Positions 1 to 9,556 of a DNA stretch of 15,228 nucleotides are shown here, in pieces (position 1 is the first letter of the stretch; the number at the start of each line of letters is the position of its first letter). The notes beneath the pieces are model-generated. The model saw nothing but the letters and a program-made list of their open reading frames with translations, searched no databases and was not told the DNA's origin. This DNA comes from Melampsora larici-populina 98AG31 (Eukaryota; Basidiomycota; Pucciniomycetes; Pucciniales; Melampsoraceae): positions 137,869 through 153,096 of the forward strand of contig NW_006768869.1 in NCBI RefSeq assembly GCF_000204055.1. The letters are read 5' to 3'. The translations under genes and the position numbers were made by a program.

Positions 1-1700
1 ATAAGCACATTCTGTCGTATAGTCTTGCTGGACTCCGCGAAAGGTTTGAACCAGTCTGGAAAATAAAAACATGTTATTCGAGAAAGCTTGAATAAAATGA
101 GATCCATATATTTGACTCACACGAATGTTTTGGATAGCTTCAACTGTTGCAGGGAAAAGTTGAATTTCATTCAGACCCAAAGCGGCTTTCTTAAACTTTT
201 CAATCACCATGGAAACAGCAGCATACACTCCACCGGATTCTTTATGGACAGCCAGATGAGTCATATTGGGAGGCAGCTCCCTCCGCTTCTTGGCAACCAT
301 TGGAGTCACCTCACCACCAGGTGTTCTTCCAAAGGCATTGTAACATGTCCTGAAAGAACCTTTTCCAATCACCACACTTTCATCAACTTTGAAATGATAC
401 GGTGTTACCACCCATTCAGGTTTACCTTCTGCATTTCCTGTCAAAATGCATTTTTTCCCAACGGTGAAACCGTCTGTAGTCTCAGCAGGTGGAACAGGGC
501 AAGCCATGGGAAGCTTTCGACCAAATACGGAGATATCAATAGCCTCTCTGAAATCAAAGGCCGGTACTAAGGAGGGCATGTCAGCCAGACCAAAAATGAG
601 TAGTGAACAAGAGCGGTGAGCTTACCTGTCTGGTGAGGTGGTATCACATGAGTCATAGCTACAGGAGCCACATCACTCTGAGCACGGTGGGGAGATTTTC
701 GTGGGGTGATGGGTGGCAGGAGTGTGTATGTACTATTCTTGGTTTTAAAATTAGAAGCCTTCTTTCGAGTGACTCGTGGTGAGGTGACTTTTGTTGAAGT
801 TGAAGGTGTACACCTGGCTTTCTTGCTTGGCTGGAATATTTCGACACTCAAAGGCAGATCACCATCACTATCACTATCACTATCACCATAATCCGCTTCT
901 TCATCTCCATCATCTAATAACATCTCCTCATAAGTCAAATGTTGAGATGCCTTTCTTTTAGCTTGTTGTTGAGGTTGTACCGGCTTACTGGTGGAAGGTC
1001 GAAGCCAAGGATTATTTTTGACATATTTGTCAGCCAGAAAAATTAGCTCGAGGCTAGGTTCTCCTTTAGTGTCATCAAGATATCTAGCAAAAACTTCATT
1101 GTTATGTAAGACCACAGGTGATTTCCGGCCACGGCCGGTTTTGGCCAGGTTGAAATACTCAGAGTTGTAAACTTTGGGTGCCTGAGGGTAAAGAGGAGAG
1201 TCAACCGAGTGGCCCCACAGGTTGAAGATGCCTTCCTTGGTGTTGTCCAAGAGTGTCAACGATGACCTATCCACAGTGAAAGTTCCCCGAAGTAGACCAT
1301 GAGCGAAAGAGCCGGTGTCGTATATCACCATCCATCCTACAGAGCATACTCGGCCAGTGTGAGTAGTGAAAGGTGGAGGTTTAGGTGCTGCTGGGTAACC
1401 ATTAAACATGCGGTTGCTGCTAGCTTGTTTCTTGGCAGCAGCTCGCTTTGACTTGTCGCTTTGAAGTTGGTGGACATGAGTACCAGTGGAAGTCGAGGTA
1501 CGGGCTGCAACAGCTGCTTTGGCATTGATGACCTTGAGATTGGCAGGGCGGGGTTGAGAAGCTTGGGTGGGTGCCTGCTGGGGGGGAGAAGGAACCTTTT
1601 TGTTTCGGTCCGCATTGATGTTTTCAAGGCAGGGTCCACATATTTTGTGTTCGCCTTGACGGAGAGTACTTTGACATAAGGGACAATTAGGTCGGTTCAT
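1..1700 (-). CDS. Alpha-type protein kinase with N-terminal zinc ribbon (3' end outside window)
   Basis: Predicted atypical (MHCK/EF2K-like) Ser/Thr kinase. Exons on the minus strand: 1700-626, 566-121, 55-1; introns 567-625 (GTAAGC..TTAG) and 56-120 (GTGAGT..CCAG). The start is the first ATG of the frame; the longer open frame upstream lacks ATG and lies in repeats. Residues 6-24 carry two CxxC pairs (C6, C9, C21, C24), a likely zinc ribbon. A Pro/Ala/Ser-rich linker follows, then a folded-looking middle block (about 140-260), an acidic SD-repeat and basic stretches. The kinase begins near residue 410: GKGSFRTCY (about 427-434) fits the alpha-kinase glycine-rich loop and VAKKRR (about 449-454) holds the ATP-binding lysine. 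The catalytic C-lobe is off the window. With intron 56-120 retained the frame also stays open, so the last junction is less sure. Family assignment rests on these N-lobe motifs only. Confidence 0.72.
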
Positions 1701-1744
1701 GATAGTGAAATATGAGTATCTGAGAGAAACCAAAGTCGAAGAAG

Positions 1745-2278
1745 AAGCAGATTGAAGAAGATTGAGGTCGATCAAAGAAGATTGAAGTCGATCGGAGAAG
1801 ATTGAAGTCGATCGAAGAAGATTGAAGAAGATTGAAACTGATTCAAGAAGATTGAAACCGAATCAAGAAGATTGAAGAATATTGAAGAGGATTCAAGAAG
1901 ATTGAAGAAGATTGAAGAAGATTGAAACCGATTCAAGAAGATTGAAGAAGATTGAAGAAGATCGAAGAGAATTGAAGAATACTAGGGAACAATGAAGCCG
2001 ATACAAGAATATTGAAGAAGGGTGAAGCCGATCCAAGAATATCAAAGAAGATTGAAGACAATCAAAGAAGGATGAAGAAGAGTGGAGACGATCAAAGAGG
2101 TTCAGTGTAGTGTAGAAGAGTGAAGACGATCAAATAAGGATGAAGAAGAGTGGAGACGATCAAAGAGGTTCAGTGTAGTGTAGAAGAGTGAAGACGATCA
2201 AATAAGGATGAAGAAGAGTGGAGACAATCAAATAAGTATGAAGAAGAGTGGAGACAATCAAAGAGGTTCAGTGTAGTG
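1745..2278. repeat. Purine-rich minisatellite block upstream of the kinase gene
   Basis: Two repeat styles adjoin. From about 1745 to 1990 a decamer ATTGAAGAAG recurs, mixed with variants containing CGATC or CGATTC. From 2071 to 2278 a higher-order array is visible: a 30-bp unit (2071-2100, 2139-2168, 2207-2236, 2237-2266) alternates with a 38-bp unit starting TTCAGTGTAG (2101-2138, 2169-2206, partial at 2267), giving a 68-bp period and one extra 30-bp copy. The plus strand is almost pure purine, so the kinase's sense strand is CT-rich here, as in many fungal promoters. The stretch covers most of the 5' flank of the kinase start at 1700. Confidence 0.85.
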
Positions 2279-2423
2279 TAGGTTTGGTTGAACAAGTGGA
2301 TGGGTGGAGACTATAACAAAAGTTGGAGGAATGACTAAGATGATCGGTGATGGTGTGTGGGTTGTGTGATTGGTTGAGAGGTAGAGGTAGAGAGGTACAC
2401 TTTTCATCATCTAATGTGAAGTT

Positions 2424-2817
2424 TTCATTCTTGGGGTCTTTGTTTATGGTTTGTTAATTGTCGTTTTTTGATTATCGACATTTGTTTTTTGATTTTCAAC
2501 TTTTGATTTTTTGATTTTTTGATTTTTGAATTTTGATGTCCTCTTTTGTGGTTTCCTGGTACTTTTTGTGTCAATGCGACAATGGGGTGACAAATGTTGA
2601 GTTTCAAGTTGTAAATCTACTGAAATTTGGGCCGTAACCTGGTCTGAAAGGGGTTTCTGCCATGACTTTTACTCCGGTACAGGGGTTTTTGCCCTGTATT
2701 TGAGTATTTTCTGTAGTTTTGTCTTTGATTTTTGAATTTCGCACCCGGGAATTGTGATTTTCGTTCTTTGATTTTTGCATTGTCACCTTGACACCTCTCG
2801 CATTCCGTACAACTTGA
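2424..2817. other. T-rich gene-less stretch with TTTTTGA runs and a small hairpin
   Basis: No credible gene. A TGATTTTT-type microsatellite runs over about 2465-2537. The minus-strand open frames here are Lys/Asn/Gln-rich translations of this simple sequence and overlap one another, so I do not count them. A short inverted repeat with 7-bp arms (TACAGGG, 2678-2684, and CCCTGTA, 2692-2698) sits around a 7-nt loop. The stretch abuts the truncated transposase piece and may be transposon-derived non-coding DNA, but I saw no target-site duplication or terminal repeat. Confidence 0.5.
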
Positions 2818-3558
2818 CCAGGTGAGCTTGAAATCACCTTCCTGAAAAGATATTGCTCTGCAGGAAACTTGGCCGCTCTTTTGAGGGATCACAAACTTCC
2901 AGAGCCTCTTGAGGCGTATGCTACAAGGCTCCAGTCACTATATCAGCCAGAAGAGCCTCGGGCTAGACGGCATTCAAATGGTAATATGTTATCAATTGAT
3001 AACAATGTTTTGAAATTGTTAATTGAACGTTTAAACGGGGAAGAAGGAGGATCATGGCAATGGATGACACCAGAAGACTTATGTTTACTTAGTGAAGACG
3101 AGATAGTTGGTATATCACCGGTCTCTCCACGAGCGTTCTTTCATAAACGCATAGCACACATGGGCGTGTCGTTTTCCACTGTCTCAACAAGTCAGAAAGA
3201 CAGTTTTGTGGCATTCAAAATTGGTCATACCAATACAGTGGCCTTTGGAAGAATATTTTCGATTTTTACTCACTCAAGAAACTCAAGATCCTCAGAGGCT
3301 AAAAAGACCTGTTCCGAAACTTGGGTACAGGTTCAGTGCTTCCCTGAGATTCCATCAAGACTGAGAAGATATGATCCATTTGGTTCTGTGAAAGCACCTG
3401 ATGCGCAAATTCACCTACGTGCGTGGGGCCCAACAAGCGACAGACTTGTGAAAATAAATGAGATAATAGCCCACTGCGCGTGGATGATGTATAGGCCTGG
3501 TTTGATACACAAGAACCTTGACATACCTACTGTGGCTCTAGTATCAATAGATAGATAG
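2818..3558 (+). pseudogene. Tnp2-like transposase, C-terminal remnant (5'-truncated)
   Basis: An open frame without an ATG runs from just after a stop at 2815-2817 to TAG at 3556-3558. The recognisable part starts near 2866 (NLAALLRDHKLPEPLEAYA) and includes a GNMLSIDNNVLKLLIERLN segment (about 2980-3033), NTVAFGRIFSIF and a VALVSIDR end. This matches my memory of the C-terminal tail of Tnp2/En-Spm-like transposases common in rust and mushroom genomes; no alignment was run. The catalytic core that should precede it is absent: upstream DNA is T-rich and stop-filled. A CTCTGCAG splice acceptor at 2856-2863 could begin a true exon at 2864, but the best upstream donor (2822) gives only a 42-nt intron and a stop in the required frame. 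Read as a dead fragment left by an element or by a deletion. Confidence 0.5.
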
Positions 3559-3896
3559 AATAACTTGACTGTAAATTTTTCATTTCAATACATTTACAAT
3601 GAGGGACAACCTCACGTTCAGATCATCCTGTCTACTCAGCGTGCGATAATTTTGTACAAATGACCGCTACATTTGATAATATTACTTCATACAAAGGTTG
3701 CTTCTATTAAATTGTAATACAAAACACTTTCCTTTACCTGGGAGGGCATGCTTTATCAGTACTCATGTCTGCAAAATAAAGTTTTCATAACACAAAGCCT
3801 GAGCAAAAGATATTTTGTAAGATTAACAATAGAAGGACTTACAATGTAATGCTATAGTTGCGTCTAAATTGACCACGAAAAAAGTTAGTCACAAAC
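3559..3896. other. Intergenic stretch between convergent 3' ends
   Basis: AT-rich DNA between the transposase remnant (+) and the end of the interrupted ten-exon gene (-). It should hold the 3' untranslated ends of both. I see no RNA gene, repeat or further coding exon. Confidence 0.5.
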
Positions 3897-6800
3897 CTAG
3901 AAACCAAGCCCATCCAAGGCATTGCGGATGGCAGGTATTATTGGATGATTATCAATATTCATCTGTGCTTTCTCCTTAGCGGTAAGGCTATGGAGAAATT
4001 CATTTGAATAGCAGTCCTTAGGTAAGTTTTCGGGTACCGGAATCTTACTCAAAAAAGGGTTCTGCACTCAAATACGTGGACGTGACGGACGTCCACGAGG
4101 TGAAGAGTTGTTGCTCCCAGTAAGACTCTTCTTGAACCGTGCTTGAGACTCGTCGAGGCGTTTCCAGATGTTGGACAGATCTTCACTGCGCCACTTGAGG
4201 TTTTTAACATCTATAGGGGTCTTATCTCCTGGTGTTGTATCTGATGCGCTTTCGGCGTCCGTTTCATCATCACTGCATGCAGATTCGACCAAAGGTAAGA
4301 GCGGCCATAATGAACGGTGATTCATTATAATGGTTTTTCGTGCTTTTCTGAGCTGGATCGCAAAAAGAAGTTGGAATTGTCAGTAACCCTCTAGATGAGC
4401 ATATTTCTAAAAGGACCAACACGACCAAGTCTTGTTGTGCGCCTGTTTGTATCGTCTGCCGCCTTCTGACGATCTGTCTCCCACTGCTCTTTACGATACC
4501 TGGGAAGAGATGTAGAAATGAAATTTTGAATATGTGAATCAATACTATATTGAGGACAAAACTTGCACATACCTTTTCTTCAAACTCTGAAAGTATGTAG
4601 CAAAACATTTTGTAATGTATTGTCTATTCTCCGTGTCCAAGGACACTCCCGGATACTCTCCATACCCAACTAGCTTGATAAATATCTTTTCTGAGATTTC
4701 CCAAAGCCATTTATTTTCTGGTGATTGCGCTGAATTAGCGAAATCAGGCCGAAAGCTTTCCATGCCAACCGAGTTCATTAGCTTCATGATTACTGCAAGT
4801 TGTTGAGGGGTGGCGTCTGGATGGCCAGGTCCATCCAGGTATGGGAGACTCGGGTCGGATGCATTTTGATCTCCAGAAGGATGTGGCAAATCAGAAATGT
4901 CGATATCAATCGTATCAATATCTTGGTCGTACATCCACTTTGACTTCTCCTCAGTACTTGCCGGCGGTGGAGGTGGACTGGTTTCGGATTTCCTACCTAG
5001 CATCACATCAACATGAAAACGAATGTGGGCCTTACTCAAAACGTTAATGGGTTAGATTGATGTATTTTGGCCAAAGAGATTGTAAAGTTACTTACTGATG
5101 TTCTCCCACCGCGTGTATTTTTCTTGACCACTGTCTCGCCATCCTTGGCTACAAGGCCTTCGACCACTTCCGTTAAATATTTTACCTCTTGCGCTAGTTT
5201 TTCAACCTTTTGGCTTGTGGCCAGGCAAATATGCTTGTTGCATGCGTTACTTTTTTCTAAAATAGGCGATAAACATGATGAGCGTATTATCATTTGCCAA
5301 ATTTTGAGGCTTGCATTACAAAAGCACTAACCTTTGGTTGTATCGTTGACCTTTGACTGACCTAGGTCCTCTTCTTCTTCTGTGCTCTTATTTTTGTTCT
5401 TTGTACTATTTCTTTTCTTAGACTTATGTGAATAAAAGATCTCTACGCTGCTGTCAGAATTGTGTTCGGAGTCATGCATAAATTCAGAGGCCTGCTCTTC
5501 CTCGTAGTCATCTTCAGTTTCCTCTCAAGCTCTTTCTTTGCCTTTCTTTTTCTTGCTGGAAGATTCTGCTTCAGAGAATCGGATTGTGCGACTTGATTGA
5601 ATGGTTGATGATGTTTCTTGTGCAGAACTCGGAACCGCAGGTGTTGAGGTTTTGAGTGTATTCGATTGAGGCTGTTCTGTTGCTGAGTTTTCAGGACCTG
5701 CTGCAGATTAGCTCATGAAATATCAGTACATGTCATACAAGCAGCCTGATCGGCATGAACAGACTCACCCTGTTTTTTTGTTTTTCTGGAAGATTCTGGT
5801 TTAGATGATCGCATTGTGCGACTTGATTCAATGTTTGATGATGTTTCATTTTCAGAACTCGGAACCGCAGGTGTTGAAGTCTTGAGTGTGTTCGATTGAG
5901 GCTGTTCTGTTACCGAGTTCTCAGGACCTGCTGCAGATTAGCTCATTGAAATATCAGTACATGTCATACAAGCAGCCTGATCGGCATGACCAGACTCACC
6001 CTGTTTTTTTGTTTTTCTGGAAGATTCTGGTTTAGAGGATCGCATTGTGCGACTTGATTCAATGTTTGATGATGTTTCATTTGCAGAACTCGGAACCGCA
6101 GGTGTTGAAGTCTCGAGTGTATTCGATTGAGGCTGTTCTGTTGCCGAGTTTTCAGGACCTGCTGCAGATCAGCTCATTGAAGTATCAGTCCATGTCATAC
6201 AAGCAGCCTGATCGGCATGAAGAGACTCACCCTGTTTCTTTTTTTTTCTGGAAGATTCTGGTTTAGAGGATCGGATTGTGCGATTTGATTGAATGTTTGA
6301 TGGTTTCTCATGTGCAGGACTCGGAAAAGCTGATGTTGAAGTTTTGATTGTATTTGATTGGTTTTCACGTGTACCTGTTGATGCCACTGAATTTGAGATA
6401 TCCTTTTCCACATGATCGATGCGAGGATTCTGGGGTGTTATTACTACAATGACGTCCAGGATAACAACAACTGGGATCAGTCTAACATCATTTTAATGAG
6501 AAACCAGGTGTTCAGAACTTACTCAAATCTCTGAACTTTTCGCAATTCCGAATCAAATCCAATTTGTCCATTCCCCGAGTGTCCACGCCCACTTCTGACA
6601 CCATTTTGACAAGGTCCTCCACTGCGAAGATTGAGTAGTCGACCTGATTCTCTTGTACATCTAGTTGATCTTGTACTTCAGTCTGAATTGAAATGATAGG
6701 AATCGGAATATTTTGGATAGTTGATTTCGGAGGACCAGCACAAGATCGTCTTGGTTTTTTCTTTTGAATATGCTTGTCAAGGAGGCGAAGTAGACGGTCT

Positions 6801-7099
6801 TTACTGGCCGTAGGGAGACTTTGCGCTGGTTCTAGCAATTCATTCAGTCAGCTCGTCACTCTACAATCCCTCCTTGTCCAGGAACTCCAAATGGAAAAGG
6901 ACTGAATGAAGGGCTTACCGTCCAGTTGTGTTTCTGGTTCTGGTTCATCCCGTGTACTACCTTTTTTCCTTTTTCTGGAACCTGCTGGCGGATCAACCGG
7001 ATTCTTCGCCTCATCGTCCACGATCTTCTCTATCTTGTCTTCAATTTCGTTGTTGAGATTCCGGTTGCGCACTAAGCGAGAACTTGCCCGCTTGGCCAT
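3897..7099 (-). pseudogene. Ten-exon nuclear-looking protein with repeated exon cassette, KWLWEISEKIF block and AT-hook; two in-frame TGA
   Basis: Exons (minus): 7099-6919, 6831-6523, 6443-6231, 6161-6000, 5930-5769, 5700-5332, 5256-5096, 5030-4573, 4499-4421, 4352-3897. All junctions keep frame; introns are 65-87 nt, the first six in phase 1. About 849 codons. In order: basic, acidic N-terminus; SAP-like segment (about 125-163: VEDLVKMVSEVGVD..KLDLIRN); three to four copies of a 54-aa Ser/Thr-rich unit (about 180-395); acidic/basic stretch; coiled coil (about 475-505); proline run; block with KWLWEISEKIFIKLVGYGEY (about 627-646); RLGRLRKARK after the exon 9/10 junction; AT-hook SPRGRPSRPR just before the second TGA. 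I recall the KWLW block from a large rust/mushroom hypothetical family of unknown function. TGA at 5525-5527 (codon 401) and 4068-4070 (codon 793) interrupt it; reading frame and family features continue to TAG at 3897-3899. Donor GTTGGT at 4420 and acceptor AAG at 5031 are the weakest junctions. Confidence 0.7.
5545..6443 (-). repeat. Tandem 231-bp exon/intron cassette
   Basis: Inside the ten-exon gene a unit is repeated: 5769-5999 and 6000-6230 are both exactly 231 bp and about 95% alike by eye (roughly 11 differences). A further copy at about 5545-5768 has one deleted base in its intron and diverges at its coding 3' end, and a more diverged, longer copy lies at 6231-6443. Each full unit is a 162-nt exon plus a 69-nt intron (GTGAGTC..CTGCAG, with GCTAATC branch-like site). 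The exon is phase 1 at both ends, so the copy number changes protein length by 54 residues without shifting frame. Each encodes a segment starting AGPENS.TEQPQSNTL and ending PESSRKTKKQ. Confidence 0.9.
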
Positions 7100-7841
7100 G
7101 AAGTCTGAATATGAAAAGGATACGAATAACCAAAATGTAATATGAAACAAAGAAAGAGTATAAAAGTGAAAGAAGTGGAACAAGCTGGGTATGATATATT
7201 GTGAGAGGGGAAGCACTTGAACACATATAGCTGTGATAGTCATCTCGAATATAATGAGTTGATATAAAAAATGAACAAAGGAGTTCTTGACAAAGAGGAC
7301 TCATGTTGCGCGTTGTGAACTCGGGGTCATCAACTACATACAGAGAACATGTATACACATGACTCATTACTATGTAGTTAGGCAGATTACTATTCCGAAT
7401 AACTCACAGCATCTCTAGTCCCTCCCACGGGATAGATAATTAAATACAAGGGAGGCCATCAGTGTTATGGAGCTGTGCGGCCATTGTTATAAAAAAACCT
7501 TTATGCTTTGTTTTCTGATCATCGCTCAGCTTTGCATCTTCCTTAGCAACTGTGAAGCTTGTGATCATTGCTGCAATTCAAAAAAACAAGCAATATAATC
7601 ACAATATGATGATCATGGTATAGCACGAATATAGTCCTAATGTTAAGGGAACAACATATATTTAGATCACACGGTATCACTGATATTGTAATCATTGGAG
7701 ACAGCAGCGAGGAAATCAGTTTTTCGGGAGGCAAAGACACAGCCACCTATCTTTGTCAAGATACGAATTGAACCAAAAGTCACATGATACATCAAAACAA
7801 CCAGATTGTTATATTTATGTGATGATGATCCGAGACTCTAA
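7100..7841. other. Promoter region of the ten-exon gene; inverted repeat at 7332-7379
   Basis: No gene supported. The first 150 bases upstream of the ATG at 7099 are CT-rich on the minus strand, as expected for a fungal promoter/5' UTR. An inverted repeat with 9-bp perfect arms (AACTACATA 7332-7340, TATGTAGTT 7371-7379) spans 30 nt. The part next to 7841 should be the 3' UTR of the following coiled-coil gene. Open frames at 7041-7367 and 7543-7746 (-) have no recognisable features. Confidence 0.45.
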
Positions 7842-8591
7842 TTATTCTTTGAGGTGGGAAGCCAACTTTTGGCTGAGTGACTCATAGCTATCGTACTCCG
7901 CTTGAAGATCAATACTGCCAAAGGTATCAATAAACTTTTGAAGAACTTTTGTGTGTCCCTCCATTTTAGCATCGGTGCTGTAAGTATAATGGTCCATCGC
8001 GTCCATGTGGTTTTCTAGAATTTGCACTCTGCTCTTGAGTTCATGAATTTGTTCATTTGCGAGCTTGAGAGCATCTGAAAGGCGGTCAATTTCGATCATT
8101 AGAAATACCAGGCCGGTTAGCTGAAATGTACCTATGAGCAATCGGGATATAGATTTACCATCTTCACCTGGTTTTTTGACTTTCCGTTCAAGCTTGTGGA
8201 TTCTTCCGTCAGTAAGCTTTAGAGCTGTCGAATGGGCCTCAATCTCGCGCGCTATAGCACACATGCAGTTAGCTGCGATGTAACTAAAATCAATAAGCCT
8301 GCCAGAGAATACAAACCATTTTGGCGTAGTTGTTCCGCATTTTGGGACAAAGTCAGTTCCACGTTTTGAGAGAGAGTCATCATGTTTTGCTTGATGGAGT
8401 CGAGTGAAGTTTGGAGCTCAGCAAGCCATTCTTGCAACTTCTCATCTACAGATAAAACAAGGATTGAAGGGTCAGACCAGGATATGTCTACATCGAATAA
8501 GAAAGCTCCTACTTTTGCTTGTGTCGTCTTGTTGGTGCGTCAGATGGTCTCCAAAAGCATGTTGTTTGCTTGTTAATTCGGATTCTGGCAT
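7842..8591 (-). CDS. Small coiled-coil protein, 177 aa, four exons
   Basis: Exons (minus): 8591-8513, 8445-8317, 8251-8159, 8074-7842, joined by introns 8446-8512, 8252-8316 and 8075-8158, all GT-AG and all phase 1, so both internal exons (129 and 93 nt) are symmetric. Start ATG at 8591, stop TAA at 7842-7844. The protein is largely helical with heptads: KLQEWLAELQTSLDSIKQ (about 28-45), then two related helices, ALKLTDGRIHKLERKV and ALKLANEQIHELKSRV, encoded by exons 3 and 4, which suggests an old exon duplication. Glu/Ser-rich C-terminus. No signal peptide or membrane segment; an apparent hydrophobic run in the unspliced frame is intron 8075-8158. I do not recognise the family. It resembles in layout the C-terminal third of the next gene upstream on the same strand. 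Confidence 0.68.
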
Positions 8592-9556
8592 TTCAATGAT
8601 GATCTTATAAGTGGCTTTGTGACTGTATAGAGATCAAGCGGATAATTAGAAAAGATGAAATCGCGGACGTAGAGAATTGATTGTATTAAATCCAGGGACG
8701 AGTGAGCCTTATACTTACTGTGGATATCAGACAAGATGGGGAAATGAGAACTGAGTTTAGGAAGGAGGAACCAATGATTACAAAGTATTGATTCTTGTAA
8801 CTTTGGGAATTTGAGCTGGATCAAAGTTAGATACGAAGAAGGGCACATATATGTGTACTATTTGAGTGGTCCATCCACGTTGTATGTACATCAGGAATTT
8901 AGGTGGGAGGGCACTATGGCGATAGAGCTCATATAACAAACCTTGCACGAGGCTTAAGGGAATTCGAATTGTTGATCCACTGCATGCACATTCACGTAAA
9001 AACAAAATATATGCTGATGTTATTAGGAGATTGATTGATTTTGATTGCACGTCTGAGATTGATCATATTGCATTTACGTTTCCTCTGCTGTCCTTGCGAT
9101 CATCAGGCATTCTGAATGATTCTTTTGTATTAAGAGTTCGAAAGAATATTCTACTGTTTAGATTATCTCTTCCATAGTCAAATTTGTTCTTGAATCTTCT
9201 TGATCTGATCAATTCACATAAGTAGGTGGTGTCTCAACTTTGATCATATACTTCATTAAGATCCATGTTACATCAATTTGACGGTGTTTATCTCAACTGC
9301 AGTGTGTGTTGTGATAAAACGGTTTCTGCTCATGTGATTGTAAAAATTAACAAGGAGTAAAATTCACAAAACCTCCGAGCACATATGATGACTAGAGAGT
9401 CTACTGATGAGTACAACAATGTTCATGAAGTGGAGACACTTGGTTCTAAGTTATATAGTTATAGAATAGACAACCTGCTGTGTATAGCGCTGAAACACAA
9501 AGAGATTTATAGTTAATCTCAACATATTGAGCTTGCATCATAAGATGATAAATAGG
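8592..9556. other. Intergenic: upstream region of the 177-aa gene, 3' flank of the next gene
   Basis: About 965 bases without a supported gene. Minus-strand open frames at 8573-8848 and 8778-9050 lack ATG starts and recognisable motifs. A CTATACAG sequence near 8628 and a CACAGTAAGT sequence near 8718 (both minus) could be splice sites of a 5' UTR intron of the coiled-coil gene. The right half (about 9060-9556) should include the 3' UTR of the seven-exon gene; nothing else stands out. Confidence 0.4.

Noticed and set aside
88..570. 160-codon plus-strand open frame
   Set aside because: It is antisense to the kinase exon, which has splice-consistent frame and recognisable N-lobe motifs.
1745..2278. 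CRISPR-like array in the minisatellite region
   Set aside because: Units are directly adjacent simple purine repeats without unique spacers, in a eukaryotic intron-rich setting.
2822..2863. 42-nt intron joining upstream sequence to the transposase remnant
   Set aside because: Too short for the introns seen here, and the upstream reading in the needed phase contains a TGA six bases before the donor.
2425..2892. Lys/Asn/Gln-rich minus-strand open frames
   Set aside because: Overlapping in several frames and derived from T-rich simple sequence; one runs antisense into the transposase remnant.
7543..7746. 67-codon minus-strand open frame
   Set aside because: No motif, non-consensus context, and located where the 3' UTR of the 177-aa gene is expected.
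8075..8158. Apparent hydrophobic, membrane-like segment in the coiled-coil protein
   Set aside because: It is the translation of an 84-nt intron with GTAAAT donor, TCTAAT branch and CTTTCAG acceptor; removing it keeps frame and restores the coiled coil.
8778..9050. 90-codon minus-strand open frame in the intergenic stretch
   Set aside because: Starts at a non-ATG codon, has no recognisable motif and no convincing splice partners; more likely chance in a promoter or UTR.
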